From: an uncultured Collinsella sp.
GTDB lineage: Bacteria > Actinomycetota > Coriobacteriia > Coriobacteriales > Coriobacteriaceae
Direction: 5' to 3'
Assembly (NCBI GenBank): GCA_900548265.1
Contig: URKG01000030.1
Coordinates: 1-17,280, forward strand
DNA length: 17,280 nucleotides
The notes below the pieces were generated by a model. That model was not told the DNA's origin. It did no database searches and saw nothing but the letters and a program-made list of their open reading frames with translations. How positions within the stretch are numbered: position 1 is the first letter of the stretch; every line of letters starts with the position of its first letter. A program made the translations under genes and the position numbers. Of the stretch, positions 13,770 through 17,280 are shown piece by piece.

Positions 13770-14432
13770 TTAGATTTTTGTTTGAGCGTGGGCGCCCAGA
13801 CGTTTCAGAACGCCTCGCCAGATCGGCGCGGGCACGGCTGGCTCGGCGCAAACCATGCCGTCGGCGTCGACGTTGGCGGCATTGCCGCCGCCAAGTCGCT
13901 GTGCATGCTCGACGGAGCAGCCCATGCGCACAGCGCCCACAAGCTTATCCATCGCTTCGGAAAACGGTCGGCGCAAGAGGCCCATGCGTGGGGAATGGCG
14001 AAGCGCTGCGATGCCACTGCCGGCGCAGATGGCAACGCCGCCACACCACAATTGGTCATGGCGCTCACATGCCTTGTGCAGGCGAACGGCGGTCCCACGC
14101 GCCTGCTCAGTGCCCTCTTGTGCGGCTCGAATCGCGGCATAGACACGCGTTCCCGTACCGCCAAAGCGCTCAAGAGCCTGCTCGATAGCTGTCAACGTCT
14201 CATCGTCAGCCACATCTTCAATGGCCAGTACGATGCCATCGGCAACGCCGTCGGCATCATCCGCCTTCAAATCAACCGGGCGGGGGAGCGCGGTGCCAGA
14301 AAGTTGAGCATAGGCGGCGATGGCATCCTGCAGGTCCCAGAGCAAAAACTCAAGATCGGCGCTATTGGGAATGCTGATATACGCAATGGTTTGCAACGTT
14401 TTTGGTACATCGCCGCGTGCGGTCGTCTCCAT
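13770..14432 (-). CDS. Uncharacterised protein, possibly flavodoxin-like fold
   Basis: A 220-residue protein I do not recognise securely. It has an excellent ribosome site (AGGAGG, then six bases, then ATG at 14432). The stretch VYAAIRAAQEGTEQARGTAV, followed by LHKACERHDQLWCGGVAICAGSG and later MDKLVGAVRMG, resembles NAD(P)H-dependent oxidoreductase/flavodoxin-like proteins. In those a conserved tyrosine-like start, an E-x-x-q helix and a GGxxIGaG loop occur in this order. A weak N-terminal half carries an acidic DADDG-like segment. No signal peptide or membrane segment is present. It is convergent with the glycosylase gene (one-base gap) and divergent from the aminotransferase. Opposite-strand frames over it lack ribosome sites. 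Confidence 0.75.
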   Translation of the reverse strand: METTARGDVPKTLQTIAYISIPNSADLEFLLWDLQDAIAAYAQLSGTALPRPVDLKADDADGVADGIVLAIEDVADDETLTAIEQALERFGGTGTRVYAAIRAAQEGTEQARGTAVRLHKACERHDQLWCGGVAICAGSGIAALRHSPRMGLLRRPFSEAMDKLVGAVRMGCSVEHAQRLGGGNAANVDADGMVCAEPAVPAPIWRGVLKRLGAHAQTKI

Positions 14433-14525
14433 GCTGCCTCCTTTCCGGTTGGTTTCCGTTTAGGTTACACCGTCTGGTGGCGCTCCGCCGCGCTATCCTA
14501 GTGCAACCCTTACGAAAGGAACGCC

Positions 14526-15662
14526 ATGCGTCTGCCCATGAACACCTCGCTTGCCACGCTCAAGCCCTCCGGCATCCGTCGGATCAATGCGCTCGCCGCC
14601 CAGCACCCGGGGTGCATCGCGCTTGCGCTTGGCGAGCCCGATTTTCCCACGCCCGATGTGATTAGCGCCGAGGTGACGGCCTCGCTCGACCGCGGCGACA
14701 CGCACTATCCGCCCAACAACGGCCGTCCCGCCCTGCGCGAGGCACTGTCCAAATATATGGGTGACGCGGGCCTGGCATTTTCCACCGATGAGGTCATCCT
14801 GACCGATGGTGCGACCGAGGCCCTGTCGGCTACGTTTATGGCCATGCTCAACCCCGGCGACGAGGTCATCATCCCCACGCCGGCCTTTGGCCTGTACGAG
14901 AGCATCGTCGTGGCCAATCACGCCAAAGCGGTCTTTTTGGATACGGAGCCTGCGCAATTCCAGATTGACGAGGGCGCACTTCGTGCTTGCGTAACGCCGG
15001 CGACCAAGGCCATCGTCATCTGCTCGCCCAACAATCCTACGGGTTGCATCCTCGACGCGGCATCGCTCGACGCCGTGGCGCGCGTAGCGGAGCAGGCGGG
15101 TATCTACGTAGTCTGCGACGACGTGTACAACCGCCTGGTCTATGTGGACGGCTACGAACGATTTGCCCAGCGCCACCCGGAGCTACGCGAGCAGACGGTG
15201 GTCATCGAGAGCTTCTCCAAGCCCTGGGCCATGACCGGCTGGCGCCTGGGCTGGCTCGCAGCGGCAGCCCCCGTCATCGCCGAGATCGCAAAGGCTCATC
15301 AATACCTAGTATCGAGCGCCGTCTCCTTCGAAATGGACGCTGCCGCCCGAGCTCTCACCGTCGACCCCACCCCCATGCTCGAAGTCTACCGAGCCCGCCG
15401 CGAACGCGTGCTCGCAGCCTTAAGCGCCATGGGCCTCGACGTGGTAGAGCCCGCAGGAGCCTTCTACACCTTCCCGAGCATCAAACAATACGGCCTAACG
15501 AGCGAAGACTTCTGCATCAAAGCCATCAAAGAGGCAAACATAGCCCTAGTCCCGGGCGACTGCTTCGGCACCGAAGGCCACGTCCGCTTAAGCTACTGCG
15601 TCTCCGACAAAAATCTGGACGAAGGTCTCCGCCGCCTGTCCAACTTCGTGTCAACCCTATAG
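14526..15662 (+). CDS. PLP-dependent class I/II aminotransferase
   Basis: A 378-residue cytoplasmic transaminase of fold type I, moving an amino group between an amino acid and a 2-oxoacid. It shows LGEPDFPTPD near the start, the HYPPNNGRPALREA loop, SPNNPTG in the middle, CDDVYNRLVY, and the PLP lysine K232 in SFSKPWAMTGWRLGW. The carboxylate-binding arginine is in HVRLSYC near the end. These motifs resemble aspartate/aromatic-type transaminases; the substrate is not readable. The ATG at 14526 has AAAGGA upstream. Codon use changes inside the gene: before about 15300 Glu is GAG 14 times and GAA once, afterwards GAA six times and GAG twice, with Lys shifting to AAA. The protein motifs continue unbroken across that boundary. 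Confidence 0.93.
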   Translation: MRLPMNTSLATLKPSGIRRINALAAQHPGCIALALGEPDFPTPDVISAEVTASLDRGDTHYPPNNGRPALREALSKYMGDAGLAFSTDEVILTDGATEALSATFMAMLNPGDEVIIPTPAFGLYESIVVANHAKAVFLDTEPAQFQIDEGALRACVTPATKAIVICSPNNPTGCILDAASLDAVARVAEQAGIYVVCDDVYNRLVYVDGYERFAQRHPELREQTVVIESFSKPWAMTGWRLGWLAAAAPVIAEIAKAHQYLVSSAVSFEMDAAARALTVDPTPMLEVYRARRERVLAALSAMGLDVVEPAGAFYTFPSIKQYGLTSEDFCIKAIKEANIALVPGDCFGTEGHVRLSYCVSDKNLDEGLRRLSNFVSTL

Positions 15663-15700
15663 CCCAACGGGACGCAACACATCAGCCTACCGACCCAAGC

Positions 15701-15951
15701 ATTATGAGTGGGGGCGTCAGCCAACGAAAACCCGGGCTGCCCAAAGTCAACGCAGGCACGCGCCGCCGAAGGCCAGGCGCAAGGGTTTCGTAGATTCCGC
15801 ACGAGCCGAAGAGCACTTAATGTGCTCTTCGTGCGAGCCAGGACTTGACCGAGCGAAAACCTTGCGCCTGGCCTTCGGCGGCGCGTGCCGGATGGTGGAA
15901 TTGTGTGCAGCCCGGTTTTCCGTTGACCGACGCCGGGGTCCCCGCCATAAT
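15701..15951. repeat. Long imperfect palindrome carrying the rplJ promoter
   Basis: A perfect 30-bp pair (15755-15784 with 15860-15889) extends inward to 36 bp with one mismatch. Inside it GAAGAGCAC/GTGCTCTTC (15808-15816, 15822-15830) forms a central hairpin. Further out, CCCGGGCTGC (15731-15740) pairs with GCAGCCCGG (15908-15916), and CAACG, GGCGTC and ATTATG of the left arm (15701-15727) mirror CGTTG, GACGCC and CATAAT of the right arm (15921-15951). Between 15741 and 15754 the arms differ. The right arm is the rplJ promoter; the left arm is a decayed inverted version. This fills most of the aminotransferase-rplJ gap (505 bases) and holds no convincing ORF. Confidence 0.88.
15923..15951 (+). 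promoter_or_regulatory. Promoter of rplJ-rplL
   Basis: TTGACC (15923-15928) and CATAAT (15946-15951) are 17 bases apart, each five of six consensus positions, the best promoter in the window. Transcription would start near 15958, directly before the L10 leader. Confidence 0.75.
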
Positions 15952-15957
15952 ACTTTC

Positions 15958-16050
15958 GGTTCACGCACGAATCCGCTGCCAGAGACAGCCGGTGCAAACG
16001 GGCATCGCCCGCGAGCTTAATGGGATATCCCGCCAGCCGAGGTGGTCGAG
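15958..16050 (+). ncRNA. L10 (rplJ) mRNA leader
   Basis: The leader contains AGAGACAGCCGGTGC (15981-15995), a small GGGC/GCCC hairpin, GCTTAATGGG, the GGGATATCCC palindrome and CCAGCCGAGG (16033-16042). This order matches the conserved r-protein leader bound by the L10-L12 complex, in which an AGACAGCnGGTG block pairs with a CnGCCGAGG block around a kink turn. It is expected to repress rplJL when free L10-L12 builds up. Boundaries are approximate. Confidence 0.8.
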
Positions 16051-16065
16051 TAGATATGTCTTCTC

Positions 16066-16102
16066 GCCCCCGTCGCTCATGCAGCGCGGGGGCTTTCTTT
16101 TT
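16066..16102 (+). terminator. Terminator-like hairpin in the rplJ leader (attenuator)
   Basis: GCCCCCG...CGCT (16066-16077, one bulged T) pairs with AGCG...CGGGGGC (16083-16093) around a five-base loop and is followed by TTTCTTTTT (16094-16102). It lies between the L10 leader and the rplJ ribosome site. It fits transcription attenuation of the operon by L10-L12, with leader binding favouring termination. Confidence 0.85.
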
Positions 16103-16167
16103 GGACATGCCCCCGTCACGTCCTTGTGGCGGACCGTGCCCGGAAAGAATTCGAGGAGGTGTAATTC

Positions 16168-16689
16168 ATGCCCCAGCAGTACAAAATCGACAAGGTTGCA
16201 GAGATCGAGTCCCGTATCGCCGAGAACGCCGGTCTGTTCGTCGTCAACTACAACGGTCTGACGGTTAAGCAGGCTCAGGAGCTGCGTCATCAGCTTCGCG
16301 AGTGCGGCGCCGAGATGAAGGTCTACAAGAACAACCTGGTCAAGATCGCTCTCAAGAACCAGGAGCAGCCCGAGCTCGACGAGATCCTCGCCGGCCCCGT
16401 CGCTTATGTGTTCTACGAGTCCGAGCCGGTCGAGGCCGCTAAGGCCCTTAAGGACTTCTCCGCTCAGTCCAAGGGCGTCCTTGAGATCAAGGGCGGTATC
16501 TCCGACGGCAAGGCCGTTTCCGCTGATGATGTTAAGGCTATCGCCGAGCTGCCCACCAAGGATCAGCTTCTCGGCCAGATCGCCGGTCTCATCTCCGGTT
16601 TCGCTCGCGACATCGCTGTCTGCGTCAACGGCGTTTCCTCTGGTCTCGCTCGTTCGATCCAGCAGGTCTCCGAGCAGAAGGCAGCCTAG
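16168..16689 (+). CDS. rplJ: 50S ribosomal protein L10
   Basis: Forms the base of the ribosomal stalk, binding 23S rRNA by its N-terminal domain and L7/L12 dimers by its C-terminal helix, and as L10-L12 represses its own operon. The 173-residue length and the motifs fit the bacterial family: GLFVVNYNGLTVKQAQELRH, AEMKVYKNNLVKIAL and an acidic/aliphatic ending (LARSIQQVSEQKAA). The ATG at 16168 has GAGGAGGTG about seven bases upstream. Codons are strongly biased to C-ending and GAG/AAG types, as for highly expressed genes. It follows its leader and attenuator, and rplL follows after 102 bases. The rplK-rplA pair that often precedes rplJ is not adjacent here. Confidence 0.98.
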   Translation: MPQQYKIDKVAEIESRIAENAGLFVVNYNGLTVKQAQELRHQLRECGAEMKVYKNNLVKIALKNQEQPELDEILAGPVAYVFYESEPVEAAKALKDFSAQSKGVLEIKGGISDGKAVSADDVKAIAELPTKDQLLGQIAGLISGFARDIAVCVNGVSSGLARSIQQVSEQKAA

Positions 16690-16704
16690 TCGCTGTTTTC
16701 ACCC

Positions 16705-16772
16705 GCGGCGGCAACGCCGCACCCCTGGCGCATTCGCGCCGTGTTTTAACTGATCTCCGTGCATTCGCACGG
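16705..16772 (+). promoter_or_regulatory. Three short hairpins between rplJ and rplL
   Basis: GCGGCG/CGCCGC (16705-16720, GCAA loop), GGCGC/GCGCC (16727-16740, ATTC loop, followed by GTGTTTT) and CCGTGC/GCACGG (16757-16772, ATTC loop) lie in a row. The second has a weak terminator look, and the third ends just before the rplL ribosome site. Such spacing may tune the L12:L10 ratio, usually about four or six to one, by RNA processing or partial termination. The function is inferred. Confidence 0.55.
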
Positions 16773-16791
16773 AAACCGAAAGGACTTAGAA

Positions 16792-17169
16792 ATGGCTAAG
16801 CTTACCACCGATGAGATCATCGATGCTCTTAAGGAAATGACCCTTCTCGAGGCTTCCGAGCTCGTCAAGGCTATCGAGGACACCTTCGGCGTTTCCGCCG
16901 CTGCTCCTGCCGCTGTTGTCGCCGCTCCCGCTGCTGGCGCTGCTGAGGCCGAGGAGAAGACCGAGTTTGACGTCGTGCTCGAGGGCTTCGGCGACAACAA
17001 GATCCAGGTCATCAAGGCCGTCCGTGAGCTCACCAACCTTGGCCTGAAGGAGGCCAAGGAGGTCGTCGAGGGCGCTCCCAAGGCTGTTCTCGAGGGTGCC
17101 AAGAAGGAGGACGCCGAGGCTGCCAAGGAGAAGCTCGAGGCTGCTGGCGCTGCTGTCACCCTCAAGTAA
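16792..17169 (+). CDS. rplL: 50S ribosomal protein L7/L12
   Basis: The flexible multi-copy stalk protein that recruits translation factors and stimulates their GTPase activity. The 125-residue product has the N-terminal dimerisation helices (about 1-33), an Ala/Pro-rich hinge (about 36-53, SAAAPAAVVAAPAAGAA) and the conserved C-terminal domain with EFDVVLEGFGDNKIQVIKAVRE and GLKEAKEVVEGAPK. I chose the ATG at 16792 (MAKLTTDE), with AAAGGA eight bases upstream. An in-frame ATG at 16759 would add 11 residues inside the last intergenic hairpin. Codon bias is extreme, as expected. A strong terminator closes the operon. Confidence 0.98.
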   Translation: MAKLTTDEIIDALKEMTLLEASELVKAIEDTFGVSAAAPAAVVAAPAAGAAEAEEKTEFDVVLEGFGDNKIQVIKAVRELTNLGLKEAKEVVEGAPKAVLEGAKKEDAEAAKEKLEAAGAAVTLK

Positions 17170-17197
17170 TCAGGCTTTCTCGCCAGATTTCTTTGCA

Positions 17198-17230
17198 GAC
17201 GGGGTTCGCATTGCGAGCCCCGTCTTTTTT
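17198..17230 (+). terminator. Intrinsic terminator of rplJ-rplL
   Basis: GACGGGGTTCGC (17198-17209) and GCGAGCCCCGTC (17213-17224) pair over 12 bp with one wobble and a three-base loop. Six T residues follow (17225-17230). It starts 29 bases past the rplL stop. Confidence 0.95.
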
Positions 17231-17248
17231 GTTCAAGACTTTAGTCTG

Positions 17249-17267
17249 CTGGCCGCGCAGCGGCCAG
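17249..17267. repeat. Short perfect hairpin near the right edge
   Basis: CTGGCCGC (17249-17256) and GCGGCCAG (17260-17267) flank a three-base loop. It stands just past the rplL terminator, preceded by AGACTTTAGTCT. It may belong to the next gene beyond the window. Confidence 0.5.
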
Positions 17268-17280
17268 CTTTAAACCACCC

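Noticed and set aside
13380..14501. Long plus-strand frame across the glycosylase and the gene at 13770-14432
   Set aside because: It starts inside the glycosylase gene in another frame without a ribosome site and covers a better-supported minus-strand gene.
15755..15889. An invertible DNA switch flanked by the 30-bp inverted repeats
   Set aside because: The enclosed segment is itself a hairpin, the promoter lies outside it, and there is no recombinase gene nearby.
15663..16167. A tRNA or small protein gene in the gap before rplJ
   Set aside because: GGTGGTCGAG looked tRNA-like, but no acceptor pairing or T-arm fits. Small frames follow the palindrome and lack ribosome sites.

Overview
The window looks like ordinary chromosome from a high-GC, host-associated actinobacterium of the Coriobacteriia, most like Collinsella. 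This is inference from codon choice (mostly G/C-ending), strong AGGAGG-type ribosome binding sites, short intergenic gaps and the gene content. No 16S or other decisive marker is present.

Layout. Positions 1-94 look like the tip of an IS3-family insertion sequence running off the left edge, with the first 16 codons of its orfA. Positions 125-3020 (minus strand) hold a three-gene ABC importer: a Tat/lipobox-type substrate-binding lipoprotein, a permease and an ATPase. It is the COG2984/COG4120/COG1101 type, whose substrate the sequence does not reveal. A WYL-type helix-turn-helix regulator (3181-3969, minus) lies just upstream, and a CAACAGC motif is shared by its own upstream region and the importer promoter. 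Next on the minus strand are asnS (4229-5632) and a stand-alone glucose-type PTS EIIA (5815-6378), each followed by a strong intrinsic terminator.

From 6622 most genes are on the plus strand: an alpha/beta-hydrolase esterase, a fused FeoA-FeoB ferrous iron transporter, a SotB-like sugar efflux MFS protein, a GH13 alpha-amylase-family enzyme, and a DNA-deoxyinosine glycosylase 3 bases after it. A small protein of uncertain function (13770-14432, minus) meets the glycosylase tail to tail and is divergent from a class I/II aminotransferase (14526-15662). The window ends with the rplJ-rplL ribosomal operon, which has a recognisable promoter, an L10 leader, an attenuator-like terminator and a final terminator.

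How the genes work together. The importer and its neighbouring regulator are probably one regulated unit. The EIIA, esterase, sugar exporter and GH13 enzyme suggest carbohydrate use but are separately transcribed. FeoAB has its own promoter followed by a GGTTAGCC repeat that may be a metalloregulator site.

The unusual content is intergenic. A 20-22 bp hairpin sequence is shared by two sites, 7551-7613 and 11687-11753. Three and a bit tandem palindromic units with an exact 62-bp period lie upstream of feoAB (7634-7835). A roughly 250-bp imperfect palindrome (15701-15951) has a right arm that contains the rplJ promoter and a left arm that contains a decayed inverted copy of it. I found no complete novel multi-gene system; these repeats are the best candidates for something undescribed.
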